A stretch of 64,000 nucleotides of DNA from Streptomyces viridochromogenes (GTDB lineage: Bacteria; Actinomycetota; Actinomycetes; Streptomycetales; Streptomycetaceae). The notes beneath the pieces were generated by a model. The model had not been told where the DNA came from. It ran no database searches and was given only the letters and a program-made list of their open reading frames with translations. The position numbers and the translations under genes were made by a program. The stretch is taken from NCBI RefSeq assembly GCF_001270495.1, contig NZ_LGUR01000003.1:1-64000 (forward strand), given 5' to 3'. Numbering within the stretch: the stretch's first letter is position 1; each line of letters starts with the position of its first letter. Below, piece by piece: positions 17,960-27,814 of the stretch.

Positions 17960-18790
17960 TCAGTCGTCGAACCCCGTCGCCCGCGTGCTCTTCTCCCACG
18001 CCGCGACGTCCTCACGGACCTGGTCCAGATGGCCGAGTACGGCCGTGACCCCGTCGTCGCCCAGGGGCAGCCGCAGCGGGGTCCGGTCGGCCTCCAGTGC
18101 GGTCAGGATCAGGACCGCCGCCTTCGCCGGGTCACCCGGCTGGGTGCCGTCGCCGCCCGCGACGAAGCCACGGGTGTCGCTCACCTTGGCGTACAGGCCG
18201 CTGTCCGCGCTGGCCCCCGCCCGGCCGGTCTCGAACAGCGCCGTGCGGAAGGAGCCCGGCTCGACGATCAGCACCTTGATGCCGTACTCGGCGACCTCGT
18301 CCGCGAGGCCCTCGGACAGGCCCTCCAGGGCGAACTTCGTTCCGCTGTACGCCGAGAAGCCCGCGAAGGACATCTGCCCGCCCATGCTGCTCATCTGCAC
18401 GATCGCCCCGGAGCGCCGCTCGCGCATGTGCGGCAGCACGGCCCGGGTGAGCGCGGCCGGCCCGAAGACATGCACGTCGAACAGCTCGCGCAGCTCTTGC
18501 TCCGTCGTCTCCTCGAAGGCTCCGACGTGGGTGCGGCCCGCGTTGTTGACCAGGACGTCGATCCGTCCGTGCCGTGCCACCACATCCCGTACGGCGGCTT
18601 CGGCGGCCCCCGTCTCCGTGACGTCCAGGCGCAGCGCCTCCACCTGGTCGGGGTGCGCCGCCACCAGGTCGTCCAGCCCCTCGGGCCGGCGTGCCGCACC
18701 GACCACCACATCGCCCTCCGCGAGCGCCGCCTCCGCGATCGCCCGCCCGAAACCGCTGGTCGCGCCGGTGATCAGCCACACCTTGTTCAT
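17960..18790 (-). CDS. Short-chain dehydrogenase/reductase (SDR)
   Basis: 276 aa; ATG 18790 follows GAGGAGC at good spacing. Classical SDR features: TGATSGFGRAIAE (Rossmann TGxxxGxG), LDVTET, NNAG at about residue 85, catalytic Ser near MSSMGG, YSGTK (Tyr/Lys of YxxxK) and the VEPGSFRT segment. An NADP preference is suggested by the basic AARR after the second strand. The substrate is unknown. A LysR regulator fragment reads away from its start, so the ancestral arrangement was a divergent regulator-enzyme pair. Confidence 0.92.
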   Translation of the reverse strand: MNKVWLITGATSGFGRAIAEAALAEGDVVVGAARRPEGLDDLVAAHPDQVEALRLDVTETGAAEAAVRDVVARHGRIDVLVNNAGRTHVGAFEETTEQELRELFDVHVFGPAALTRAVLPHMRERRSGAIVQMSSMGGQMSFAGFSAYSGTKFALEGLSEGLADEVAEYGIKVLIVEPGSFRTALFETGRAGASADSGLYAKVSDTRGFVAGGDGTQPGDPAKAAVLILTALEADRTPLRLPLGDDGVTAVLGHLDQVREDVAAWEKSTRATGFDD

Positions 18791-18884
18791 GACAGCTCCT
18801 CGTGGTCGTCTCGCTTGCAGCCCAGAGTGCGGCCGTGACCGGTTGCCCGTCCAAGACCCACGCTGATAACCGATGGTTATGACC

Positions 18885-18950
18885 ATGGACGTTCATGTGC
18901 GCGACCTGCGCTACTTCGTGACGGTGGCCGAGGAGCTGCACTTCACCCGC
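18885..18950 (+). pseudogene. N-terminal remnant of a LysR-type regulator
   Basis: The 22 codons from ATG 18885 read MDVHVRDLRYFVTVAEELHF then TR, exactly the first helix and turn of a LysR HTH. The reading is lost after TR, where the family normally continues AAxxLxxSQPALS. The helicase gene then follows from the other strand 38 bases later. The rest of the regulator has been deleted. It lay divergent to the dehydrogenase gene and probably controlled it. Confidence 0.75.
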
Positions 18951-18988
18951 GGCCCGACACTCACGCCTGGCCGCTCACGCCGGTCCGC

Positions 18989-21289
18989 TCACGCCTCTTC
19001 CGTCGCCGTCGCCGTCGCCGTCGGCTCGGCGGTCGTCGTGCTCAGGCTCAGCCGCGCCTGCTCCTCCTCGACGATGCGGCGGGCCAGGGCGAGGTCCGAG
19101 ATGTCGACGGCGTCCGGCGTCGACTCGGCGACCGCGCTGCGGCGGGCGTAGGCGTCGAACAGGCGGGACTTGTTCTCCAGCAGCCGCACCAGCCGTTCGT
19201 CCACCCCGCCCGCGCAGAGCAGCCGGTGCACATGGACCGAGCGGACCTGGCCCATACGGTGGGCGCGGGCGACCGCCTGGTGTTCGACGGTCGGCTTGAG
19301 CTGCGGCTCGCAGAGGATGACGACGGAGGCGGCCTGCATGTTGAGGCCCACTCCGCCCGCCTCGATCTGCGCGAGCAGCACGGCGTGACCGGACGCGGCG
19401 GCGAAGTCGTCGACGAGCTGCTGCCGGCGGGCGGGCGGCACGCTGCCCGAAATCGGCCCGAAGACCCGCCCGTTCGCCGGGCCCATGCCTTCCTCCGGAC
19501 CCACGCCCGTCCCCGGACCCACGCCCGTCCGCGGACCCGGGCCCTCCCCCGCTTCCACCGCTGCCGCTCCCGGCGTGTGTGCGCGGACCAGTGCCTCCCG
19601 CACTGCCGCCAGTACGTCCCGGAACCCGGAGAACACGACGACCTTCAGCCCGTTCTCGGCGGCCTCGGCGGCGATCTCGCGCAGTCGGTCCAGCTTCGCC
19701 GACCGGTCCGGGCGGGCGTAGGCCGCTCTGCGCATCGCCATGAAGTTGCCGGCCCGCACGGCCTCGCGGTAGGCCTCCTCGTCCGCTGCGCTGGGCTCCT
19801 CCCACTCGTCCGTGTGCTGGAGCGCGGGGAGTTCGGTGAGGACGTCCTGCTGGTTACGGCGCAGATAGACCGGCGCGACCGCCTTCCGGAACGCCTTGGA
19901 ACCGGCGACTGAGTCATGCTCGTCGACGGTCTCGGCCAGGCCCGGTCGCAGGATCCGCACCAGGCTGCGGAACTCCTCGACACGGTTCTCCATGGGCGTG
20001 CCGGTCAGGAACAGCACGCGGTCGCAGTGCTCGGCCCACGCGGAGACGGTCCTGGCGCGGAGGGTCTCGGGGTTCTTCACGAAGTGCGCCTCGTCGACGA
20101 CGAGCATGCCCAGCTCGCCACCGCCGGGCACCGGGAAGCCGCGCAGGGCGTCGAAGGTGGTGACCGCGACGCCGCCCCGCCCCTTCCAGTCGGCGAACGC
20201 CTCCCGCCGGTCGGGGCCGTGCAGCGGGGTCACGTGCAGCGCGCTGCGCTTCTCGATCTCCCGGGCCCAGTTGATGAGCACGCTGGCCGGGCAGACGACC
20301 AGGAAGTGGCTCTTTCCCTCGCCGGCGAGGTGGGCGAGCGCGGCGATGGCCTGGATGGTCTTGCCGAGCCCCATCTCATCGCCGAGGATCGTCCGGCGCT
20401 GGGCGAGCGCGAAGCGGGTGCCGAAGGCCTGGTAGCCGCGCAGCGAGACCCGGCGGTGCGTGTCGTCGAGCGTCTGGGCCCTGACCCGCTCGGCCACCTC
20501 GTCCGGCAGGAACCCTTCGGCCGCCGCGGGGTCGGGGGCACGGCCGGAGAGTTCGGCGAGCAGGCCGTAGTACTCGGCGGAGCGCAGCTCGAAGTCGACC
20601 AGGGCGGCCAGGTCGGACTCCGGACGGCGCAGCAGGTCGACCGATGCCTGGGCGAGCAGTTCGGGCACCCCGTCCCGGTCGGCCTGCTCGGTCAGGGCGC
20701 GGATCTCGGCGGCGGCCGCCAGCGCCCGTTCCCGTTTGGCCTGCCCGGCCAGCAGCATGCGCAGCCGCCCGGCCACCGGACCGGCCTCGGCGAGCAGCGG
20801 GCCGAGCCGCTCGTTCAGCGCCGCGGCCGCGTCGACGGCCCGGCGCGCCTCGGGGCCCGCCTCCACCAGCACACCCAGCGCCATGACCAGGGCGGTGGTC
20901 CGGGGCTCCGGCCGGTCCACGTCGATGTGTACGGCGATGGTGTCCCGTACGGCGTCGGCGATCCGCCGGGCGGCGGCCACGGTCTGGTCGGCGGTCTGCT
21001 GTCCGACCCCGGGCAGCTGCCGCAACCGGTACGGGCCGGCGTCGAGCACCTGCCCGACCGTCCGGAACCCGCCCTTTTCCACCTCGCCCAGCCGCAGCCT
21101 GCCCTCGGTGACGTCCTTGAGCCGGGCCACCGGGATGACGTCCAGCTCGCGCCGGGCCAGGTCGTCATGGATCGGCGCCAGGGCCTCCCGTACGGCCTCG
21201 ACGGCTCGCGCGTGATCACCGGCCACCGCCGTCGCCGCCTCGTGCAGCCGCCCGCCCCGGGCCACCGCCTCCCGCTCACTCCGCCCCAT
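18989..21289 (-). CDS. SNF2/DEAD-box family helicase
   Basis: 766 aa from ATG 21289, which has a purine-rich leader; ATG 21340 would add 17 Gly/Arg-rich residues. The N-terminal third is helical, with a helix-hairpin-helix-like stretch (RLRQLPGVGQQTADQTV). The motor has motif I (LGDEMGLGKTIQAIAAL), II (LVVDEAHFVKN, a DEAH box), III (FLTGTPMEN), and in the second lobe IAEAGGVGLN-like QIEAGGVGLN and VARAHRMGQ (motif VI). A Gly/Pro repeat insert of about 25 residues (19455-19540) lies between the lobes. It is likely an ATP-driven DNA translocase in repair or remodelling; it borders the restriction island. Confidence 0.88.
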   Translation of the reverse strand: MGRSEREAVARGGRLHEAATAVAGDHARAVEAVREALAPIHDDLARRELDVIPVARLKDVTEGRLRLGEVEKGGFRTVGQVLDAGPYRLRQLPGVGQQTADQTVAAARRIADAVRDTIAVHIDVDRPEPRTTALVMALGVLVEAGPEARRAVDAAAALNERLGPLLAEAGPVAGRLRMLLAGQAKRERALAAAAEIRALTEQADRDGVPELLAQASVDLLRRPESDLAALVDFELRSAEYYGLLAELSGRAPDPAAAEGFLPDEVAERVRAQTLDDTHRRVSLRGYQAFGTRFALAQRRTILGDEMGLGKTIQAIAALAHLAGEGKSHFLVVCPASVLINWAREIEKRSALHVTPLHGPDRREAFADWKGRGGVAVTTFDALRGFPVPGGGELGMLVVDEAHFVKNPETLRARTVSAWAEHCDRVLFLTGTPMENRVEEFRSLVRILRPGLAETVDEHDSVAGSKAFRKAVAPVYLRRNQQDVLTELPALQHTDEWEEPSAADEEAYREAVRAGNFMAMRRAAYARPDRSAKLDRLREIAAEAAENGLKVVVFSGFRDVLAAVREALVRAHTPGAAAVEAGEGPGPRTGVGPGTGVGPEEGMGPANGRVFGPISGSVPPARRQQLVDDFAAASGHAVLLAQIEAGGVGLNMQAASVVILCEPQLKPTVEHQAVARAHRMGQVRSVHVHRLLCAGGVDERLVRLLENKSRLFDAYARRSAVAESTPDAVDISDLALARRIVEEEQARLSLSTTTAEPTATATATEEA

Positions 21290-21636
21290 CGCGCCCCGGC
21301 CCCTTCCCGCCCCTCCCGCCGCGTCCTCGCATCCTGCCATCCGGGGCGGGGACGGGTCCTACCAGCGGTCCGCGTTCCCCTGTCGTCCGACCCGGCGCAC
21401 CCTCTGGAAGTGGTCCCCGCAGACGGAGGCGGCGGGCATCGTACGCTTGCCGGGCCGGCGCGGGTCGGCGAACACCTGGCGAGCACCTTGGTACGGCGAG
21501 TGATGTGCACGGCATGGACCGGCCGCACCTGCGCTGACGCGACGGATCTGGCGGAGGCCCTGTATAAGACTGGTCCGCGACAGACTCCCCCTAGTTCCCG
21601 CTACCGGTTCCCGCGACAAGAAGAAGCGAGCCTCCC

Positions 21637-23286
21637 GTGCCTCCCCGCCAGAAGAAGCAAGCCAAGCCGGAGGACATGAAGTCCATCCTCTGGAAGTCCG
21701 CCGACAAACTGCGCGGCAGCCTGGATGCAGCCGAGTACAAGCACTTCGTCCTCGGCCTGGTCTTCCTGAAGTACGTCTCCGACGCGATGGAGGAGAAGCG
21801 GGAGCGGCTGGAGGAGGAGCTGCGGGGTGGCAGCATGCTCGCCGAGATGGGGCTGGAAGGCGCGGCCTCGGAGGAACTGATCCTCAAGACAGTGGAGGAT
21901 CCACTCCAGTACACCGGGGCCGGGATCTTCTACGTGCCGCCGACGGCGCGGTGGAACGAGGTGCTGAAGCGCGCCAAGGTCAGCACCACCGGGCCGAGCG
22001 TCGGTGAGGTCATCGACAGTGCGATGGCGACCGTCGAGTCGTTCAACCGGCCGCTGAAGGACACCCTCCCGAAGATCTACAACAGCGGGCGGGTCGACGA
22101 GCCCACCCTGGCGGAACTGGTGCGGCTTCTCGACCAGTTGACCTTCCAGTCGCAGATCTCGCTGGACGGGAAGCGGGTCGGCGCACGGGACCTGATGGGC
22201 GAGGTGTACGAGTACTTCCTCGCGCAGTTCGCGCTCGCCGAGGGGCGCAAGGGGGGTGAGTACTTCACGCCGCCGTCGGTGGTGCGGCTGCTCGTGGAGA
22301 TGCTGGAGCCGAGGGAGCGTGAGCGGGTGCTCGACCCCGCGTGCGGATCGGGCGGCATGTTCGTGCAGGCCGAGAAGTTCGTGGAGACGCACGGCGGCAA
22401 TCGCTTCAACGTCTCGGTCTACGGCCAGGAGCGAAACCAGACGACCTGGCGGCTCGCCAAGATGAACCTCGCCATCCACGGTATCGAGGTGGACCTGGGA
22501 GAGGAGCCCGCGGACTCGTTCCGCAACGATCAGCACGGTGACGTCAAGGCTGATGTGGTCCTCGCCAACCCGCCTTTCAACATCTCCGACTGGGGCGGCG
22601 AGCTGCTCGACGGCGACGAGCGCTGGAAGTACGGTCGCCCGCCGGTCGGCAACGCCAACTTCGCCTGGATCCAGCACATGGTCAGCAAGCTCGCGGCCGG
22701 CGGGCGGGCCGGAATCGTCCTGGCCAACGGCTCGATGAGCAGCAAGTCGGGCGGCGAGGGCGACATCCGACGCGCGATGATCGAGGACGACCTGGTCGCC
22801 TGCATGGTGGCACTGCCGGGGCAGCTGTTCCGGTCGACGCAGATCCCGGCCTGTCTGTGGTTCCTGACGGAGGGGAAGGGCAAGCGGCCCGCACGGTCGC
22901 CGTGGGTGTCGGCGGAGCGGACCGGTCAGGTCCTTTTCATCGACGGGCGAGAGCTCGGCTTCATGGCCACGCGGACAATGCGGGAGCTCAGCGAGGCTGA
23001 ACTGGGGCGGATCGCGGGGACATTCCGCTCCTGGCGGGGCGTGGAGGGCGAACCCGCGTACGAGGATGTCCCGGGCTTCTGCCGCAGCGTTCCGCTGGAC
23101 GAACTGGGCGAACACGACTTCGTGCTGACGCCGGGGCGGTACGTAGGTGCCGTGGAAGTCGCGGACGATCCGGACGCGGAGCCGGTGGAGGCGAAGATCG
23201 CGCGGCTCACGGCGCTACTGCGCGAGCAGTTCGCGGAGTCGGAGCGCCTCGCCAAGGTCGTGGACGAGCAGTTGGGGAGGCTCTGA
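21637..23286 (+). CDS. hsdM: Type I restriction-modification methyltransferase subunit
   Basis: 549 aa, GTG start. The HsdM helical N-terminus (ILWKSADKLRGSLDAAEYK) precedes an N6-adenine methyltransferase domain with motif I DPACGSGGMF at about residue 232 and motif IV NPPFNISDW at about 310. GRKGGEYFTPPSVVRL before motif I is the family signature. It methylates adenine at the site chosen by HsdS and protects host DNA; with HsdR it forms the restriction complex. First gene of the operon; its stop overlaps the hsdS ATG (TGATG). Confidence 0.96.
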   Translation: MPPRQKKQAKPEDMKSILWKSADKLRGSLDAAEYKHFVLGLVFLKYVSDAMEEKRERLEEELRGGSMLAEMGLEGAASEELILKTVEDPLQYTGAGIFYVPPTARWNEVLKRAKVSTTGPSVGEVIDSAMATVESFNRPLKDTLPKIYNSGRVDEPTLAELVRLLDQLTFQSQISLDGKRVGARDLMGEVYEYFLAQFALAEGRKGGEYFTPPSVVRLLVEMLEPRERERVLDPACGSGGMFVQAEKFVETHGGNRFNVSVYGQERNQTTWRLAKMNLAIHGIEVDLGEEPADSFRNDQHGDVKADVVLANPPFNISDWGGELLDGDERWKYGRPPVGNANFAWIQHMVSKLAAGGRAGIVLANGSMSSKSGGEGDIRRAMIEDDLVACMVALPGQLFRSTQIPACLWFLTEGKGKRPARSPWVSAERTGQVLFIDGRELGFMATRTMRELSEAELGRIAGTFRSWRGVEGEPAYEDVPGFCRSVPLDELGEHDFVLTPGRYVGAVEVADDPDAEPVEAKIARLTALLREQFAESERLAKVVDEQLGRL

Positions 23287-24482
23287 TGGACGCATGGTCT
23301 TTCCGGACACTCAATGAGCTCTGCGCCACCATCACCGTCGGCCACGTCAGCTCCATGGCCGGCGAATACCTACCCAGCGGAATCCCGTTTCTCCGCTCAA
23401 AGAATGTCCGCCCAGGGCGGCTCGACCTGACTGATCTCGCCTATGTGGGAAGCGACTTCCACCACCGGCTCAAGAAGTCCCGGCTCCTCGCGAACGACAT
23501 CGTCATCGTCCGCACCGGAACTCCCGGCGCTGCCGCGTTGATCCCTGACGGATTCGGTGAAGCCAACTGCTCCGACATCATCATCGCGCGCCCGACCAAG
23601 CAGGTTTCTCCTCGATTCCTGTGCTATGCGATCAACGCGACGGCCGGATCCTTCGTATCCGCCCATACCGTGGGTGCGGTGCAGCAGCACTTCAACATCG
23701 GATCTGCGCGCAAGCTGCAAATTCACACGCCTCCGCTGCACGAACAGCAGGCCATCGCCGAAGTCCTCGGCTCGTTGGACGACAAGATCGCTCTGAACTC
23801 CTCTCTCGTGGTCAATGCCCGATCTCTGGGACTTGCCCAACTCCGTCGGGCACTGGCCACGCTCCCCGTCCGCCGGCACAAGATCTCGGACATCACGTCG
23901 TGCCTGACGCGAGGAGGAGCCCCCAAATACACCGGTCCCGAAGCAGGGATTCCGGTCGTCAATCAGAAGTGCGTCCGCGACGGACACGTAGACCTCACAA
24001 AGGCCCGATTCACCACTCCGCCGAAATCACGGGCAGACCGTTTTCTCCAGACGGGCGACGTCCTCGTGAATTCCACCGGCGTCGGCACACTCGGCCGCGT
24101 CGCGCGCTGGTCCCTCGATGAGCAGGTGACGGTCGACTCCCACGTCACCATCGTCCGCTTCGACCCGGAGCGCGTAGACCCGATGGTCGGCGCGTACGCA
24201 ATGCTGCTGTCCCAGCCTCTGATCGAGAACATGGGGGAAGGGAGCACAGGCCAGACCGAGTTGAGCAGAGCCAAGCTGGCGTCGTTCCCCCTCGCCGTTC
24301 CCGCGGAAGCGGTCGCAACGCTCCGTCTACGCGGAATCCTCCAGTCCCTGGAGGATTCGATTTTCGCAGCCCGCGCGGAGAACCACACCCTCACCGCCCT
24401 CCGCGACACTCTGCTCCCCCAACTCGTCACCGGAAAGATCCGCGTCAAGGACGCCGAACAGATCGTGGAGGACGCAGCGTGA
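23286..24482 (+). CDS. hsdS: Type I restriction-modification specificity subunit
   Basis: 398 aa. Two target recognition domains can be seen, each followed by a helical spacer. TRD1 covers about residues 5-150, ending PPLHEQQAIAEVLGSLDDKI. TRD2 covers about 200-350, ending with LTALRDTLLPQLVTGKIRV. It sets the bipartite recognition sequence; which sequence cannot be read from the protein. Both TRDs look intact. The coding sequence is less GC-biased than its neighbours, as is usual for quickly exchanged hsdS genes. It overlaps hsdM by one base and hsdR by four (GTGA). Confidence 0.94.
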   Translation: MDAWSFRTLNELCATITVGHVSSMAGEYLPSGIPFLRSKNVRPGRLDLTDLAYVGSDFHHRLKKSRLLANDIVIVRTGTPGAAALIPDGFGEANCSDIIIARPTKQVSPRFLCYAINATAGSFVSAHTVGAVQQHFNIGSARKLQIHTPPLHEQQAIAEVLGSLDDKIALNSSLVVNARSLGLAQLRRALATLPVRRHKISDITSCLTRGGAPKYTGPEAGIPVVNQKCVRDGHVDLTKARFTTPPKSRADRFLQTGDVLVNSTGVGTLGRVARWSLDEQVTVDSHVTIVRFDPERVDPMVGAYAMLLSQPLIENMGEGSTGQTELSRAKLASFPLAVPAEAVATLRLRGILQSLEDSIFAARAENHTLTALRDTLLPQLVTGKIRVKDAEQIVEDAA

Positions 24483-27400
24483 CCATCGACGGGGGAACGG
24501 GCGCCATGGAGACGGAGACGCAGACGGACATGGAGATCGGCACGGCCGCCGGCCGTGCCATGTCGGAGCAGGAGTGGGAGCGCCACGCACTCGGTCAACT
24601 CGCCGAGCGCGGCTGGCAGCACATCCGGGGCAAGGACCTCCGCCCTCGGGACGGGCACCGGAAGGGGTGGGAGGACCTTGTTCTCTACCCTCGGCTGCGC
24701 GCGGCCATCACCTCACGCCACCCCGAGCTGCCCTCGTCCGCCGTAGAGGACGCGATCGAGACACTGCTCAACACGTTCCCGGCGAACGAGGTCCGTCTGA
24801 GCTGGTCCTTCTACCAGCACCTGAAGGCCGGCGTGAAGGTGTCCTACACGAACCCCGCCACTCAGCAGGTGCGACTCGTCACTGTCCGCCCCATCGACTT
24901 CGCCAACCCCCACGGCAACGATCTCGTCGCCGCGAACCAGGTCCGCGTCCAGGGCGCCCGGGGACGCGTCTTCATCTTCGACATCGTCCTGTACGTCAAC
25001 GGGCTCCCGGTCGCCGTCATCGAGTTGAAGAAGGCAGGCGGCACGGACGACTCCCGTTCCGCGTACAACCAGATCCAGAACTACCGCCGTGAACTCAAAC
25101 TCGACCGTGTCTTCCGTACGTTGCTCCTCGCGATCGCGAGCGACGGGATAACCGCCCGCCTCGGCACTCCGTACACCCCCTGGCAGCACATGGCCCCCTG
25201 GCACGCGGAGGAGGACGGCACCCTCCTGCGCAAGCACGAGCGGAACGACGACCTCGCCCTCGACCGCATGATCCACGGCGCGCTCGAGCCCGATCGCCTC
25301 CTCGACCTGATCGCGAACTTCCTCTCGTACTCCGCCGAGGAAACGGGCGGCGAGGTCGACACGGTAAAGCTCGCCAAGGCACACCAGTACGTCGCCGTGA
25401 GGGAGGCGATCGCCGCCACCGCCTCGGCCGTCGCCACCGACGGTCGGGCCGGTGTCGTCTGGCACACCCAAGGCGCGGGCAAGAGCGAGGAGATGCTCTT
25501 CTACACCGGGCTCGCCGCCACCATCCCCGACCTCCCGAACCCCACCGTCCTGCTGCTCACCGATCGCATCGACCTCGACTCACAGCTCTTCGACACCTTC
25601 GCACAGAGCAAGAGCCTGGGGATGGTCGGCGGCAGCCCGCGGAAGGCGACCACGGCCGTGCAGTTGCGCGAGCTGCTGACCCGCCGCGTGCACGGCGGCG
25701 GCATCGTCTTCTCCACGCTCCAGAAGTTCCGGGTGAGCGAGGAGGAGCGGCTGACGGGCGCCCGGCACCCCGTGATCACGGACCGGCGCGACGTCATCGT
25801 CGTCGTCGACGAGGCCCACCGCAGCCACTACGACCTGGAGGACGGCTTCGCCCGCAACCTCCGGGACGCCCTCCCGAACGCCACCTTCATCGCCTTCACC
25901 GGCACCCCCATCGACAACCGGACCGGCTCCACCCGCCAGGTCTTCGGACCGACCATCCACACGTACGACCTCACACAGGCCGTCGATGACGGGGCGACCG
26001 TGCCCGTCTTCTACGAGCCGATCCTGCACAAGGTCAATCTCCCCAAGGGCATAGACCTGGATGAGCTCAACGCCAAGGCGGAAGGGCTCGTCGAGGGGCT
26101 CAGCGCGGACGAGCAAGCCCGGGCACGCAGCGACTTCGCCCGCTTCGAGGACATCATCGGTGCGCACGAACGCATCGGCTCCATCGCCGACACGATCCTC
26201 TCTCACTGGGACACTCGCCGCCAGGAGATGACCAAGCTGACGGGCAGCCCCGGCAAGGCCATGATCGTCTGCTCCTCACGCCGCAACGCCGCCCGCCTCT
26301 TCCGGGCCCTGGCCGAACGCCGCCGGGAGTGGGCCGGTACTCCCGACCCCGAGAGCGAGCTCTACCCGGACGGCTCCGGGAAGATCCGGGTGGTCTTCAC
26401 CGGCAACCCCGGCAAGGATCCGTCCGACATCGCGGACTACGTCCGCACCCCCGCCCAGTTGAAGAAGATCCAGGCGCGGGTCGGCAAGCCGGAGGACGAA
26501 CTGGAACTGATCATCGTCCAGTCCCTGTGGCTGACCGGTTTCGACGCCCCTCCCCTGCACACCATGTACCTGGACCGCCGGATGCGCGGCGCCGCCCTCA
26601 TGCAGGCCATCGCCCGTATCAACCGCACCTGGGACGAGAAGCCCTCCGGCCTGGTCGTGGACTTCCTGGGCGTGGCCACAGAACTCAAGTACGCGCTGGC
26701 CACGTACTCGGAGGCCGATCAGGAACAGGAGACCATCGGCGCGCACATCGGCGAGGCGGTCAAGTCCGTACGCCGTATGCACGGCAAGGTCGCCGCCGTA
26801 CTGCGGGACTGCCCCTGGCGCGCGACCCTGCTGACCGCCGGATACCGCGAGGCGCTCCGTGAGGTGCTCGACCTCCTGGAGGCCGCCGAACCCGCCCGCC
26901 AACCCGGCGAGCCCACCCGTGCCCAGCGCTTCCTGCACTTCGGTCGCCTGCTGTCCCAGGCGTTCTCGCTCTGCCCCACCCACCCCGACGTACAGGACCT
27001 GCTGCCCGACATCAACTTCTTCGCGACCGTACGTACCACGTACCGGAAGCTGGCCGCGGAGCACCGGCAGCAGCTGGGTCTGGCCACCGAGGCCGATGTC
27101 CGCCGCATGATCGAGCAGCTGAACGCGGAGATGGTGGCCGCCGACGGCGTCGTCGACATCTACGACGCCGCCGGCCTCACCAAGCCCGACCTGTCCCACC
27201 TCGACGCGGGCTTCGTACAGCAGCTCAGGGACAGCCGGCACCCGAACCTGGCGCTCAAGGCCCTGCGTGACGCGATCGCCCGCGAGATCCAGGAAGCGCA
27301 CCCGAGCAACCTCACGCGGCGGAAGGAGTACTCCGAGGCGATGAAGGCGGTGATGAACCGGTATCACAACGGCCTCATCGGCTCCGCCGAGGCGGCGAAA

Positions 27401-27739
27401 CTCCTCGTCGAGGTGGCCCAGGCGGTGTCCACGTCCCGCACTCTCGCCGCCGAACTCGGCTTGTCCGAACACGAGATGGCCTTCTATGACGCCATCGCGG
27501 CCAACCCGAAGGCCCTGGAGATGGGACAGGACACCCTGTCAAAGATCGCCCGCAAGCTGTACGAGCAGGTCGCGGGCGACGTCACCATCGACTGGCGCAT
27601 CAAGAGCCAGGCCCAGGACCGCATCCGCGCCAAGGTCAAGCTGCTGCTCAACTTCTTCGGCTACCCGCCGGACGAGGAGCCGGGCGCGGTCGATCGTGTC
27701 CTGAAGCAGACCGAGGTCATCGCGGACGAACTTGCCTAG
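24479..27739 (+). CDS. hsdR: Type I restriction endonuclease subunit
   Basis: 1086 aa, full family length. The N-terminal nuclease domain has the PD-(D/E)XK pattern (FIFDIVLYVNGLPVAVIELKKAG, split as D..E-L-K). The translocase has Walker A TQGAGKSEEM near residue 325, DEAH box VVVDEAHRSH near 442, and FTGTPIDN. The C-terminal helical part contacts the HsdM/S core. It translocates unmodified DNA and cuts far from the site. The gene starts with GTG within the hsdS stop. The stop is 76 bases before the chosen start of the next gene. Confidence 0.96.
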   Translation: MTIDGGTGAMETETQTDMEIGTAAGRAMSEQEWERHALGQLAERGWQHIRGKDLRPRDGHRKGWEDLVLYPRLRAAITSRHPELPSSAVEDAIETLLNTFPANEVRLSWSFYQHLKAGVKVSYTNPATQQVRLVTVRPIDFANPHGNDLVAANQVRVQGARGRVFIFDIVLYVNGLPVAVIELKKAGGTDDSRSAYNQIQNYRRELKLDRVFRTLLLAIASDGITARLGTPYTPWQHMAPWHAEEDGTLLRKHERNDDLALDRMIHGALEPDRLLDLIANFLSYSAEETGGEVDTVKLAKAHQYVAVREAIAATASAVATDGRAGVVWHTQGAGKSEEMLFYTGLAATIPDLPNPTVLLLTDRIDLDSQLFDTFAQSKSLGMVGGSPRKATTAVQLRELLTRRVHGGGIVFSTLQKFRVSEEERLTGARHPVITDRRDVIVVVDEAHRSHYDLEDGFARNLRDALPNATFIAFTGTPIDNRTGSTRQVFGPTIHTYDLTQAVDDGATVPVFYEPILHKVNLPKGIDLDELNAKAEGLVEGLSADEQARARSDFARFEDIIGAHERIGSIADTILSHWDTRRQEMTKLTGSPGKAMIVCSSRRNAARLFRALAERRREWAGTPDPESELYPDGSGKIRVVFTGNPGKDPSDIADYVRTPAQLKKIQARVGKPEDELELIIVQSLWLTGFDAPPLHTMYLDRRMRGAALMQAIARINRTWDEKPSGLVVDFLGVATELKYALATYSEADQEQETIGAHIGEAVKSVRRMHGKVAAVLRDCPWRATLLTAGYREALREVLDLLEAAEPARQPGEPTRAQRFLHFGRLLSQAFSLCPTHPDVQDLLPDINFFATVRTTYRKLAAEHRQQLGLATEADVRRMIEQLNAEMVAADGVVDIYDAAGLTKPDLSHLDAGFVQQLRDSRHPNLALKALRDAIAREIQEAHPSNLTRRKEYSEAMKAVMNRYHNGLIGSAEAAKLLVEVAQAVSTSRTLAAELGLSEHEMAFYDAIAANPKALEMGQDTLSKIARKLYEQVAGDVTIDWRIKSQAQDRIRAKVKLLLNFFGYPPDEEPGAVDRVLKQTEVIADELA

Positions 27740-27814
27740 GCCGTGTCAGCACCCCGTGAGAGGCTGACCTCGCCGTCCCCGGTCGGGGAACAGACGGTCG
27801 ACAAGGAGGGCTGG

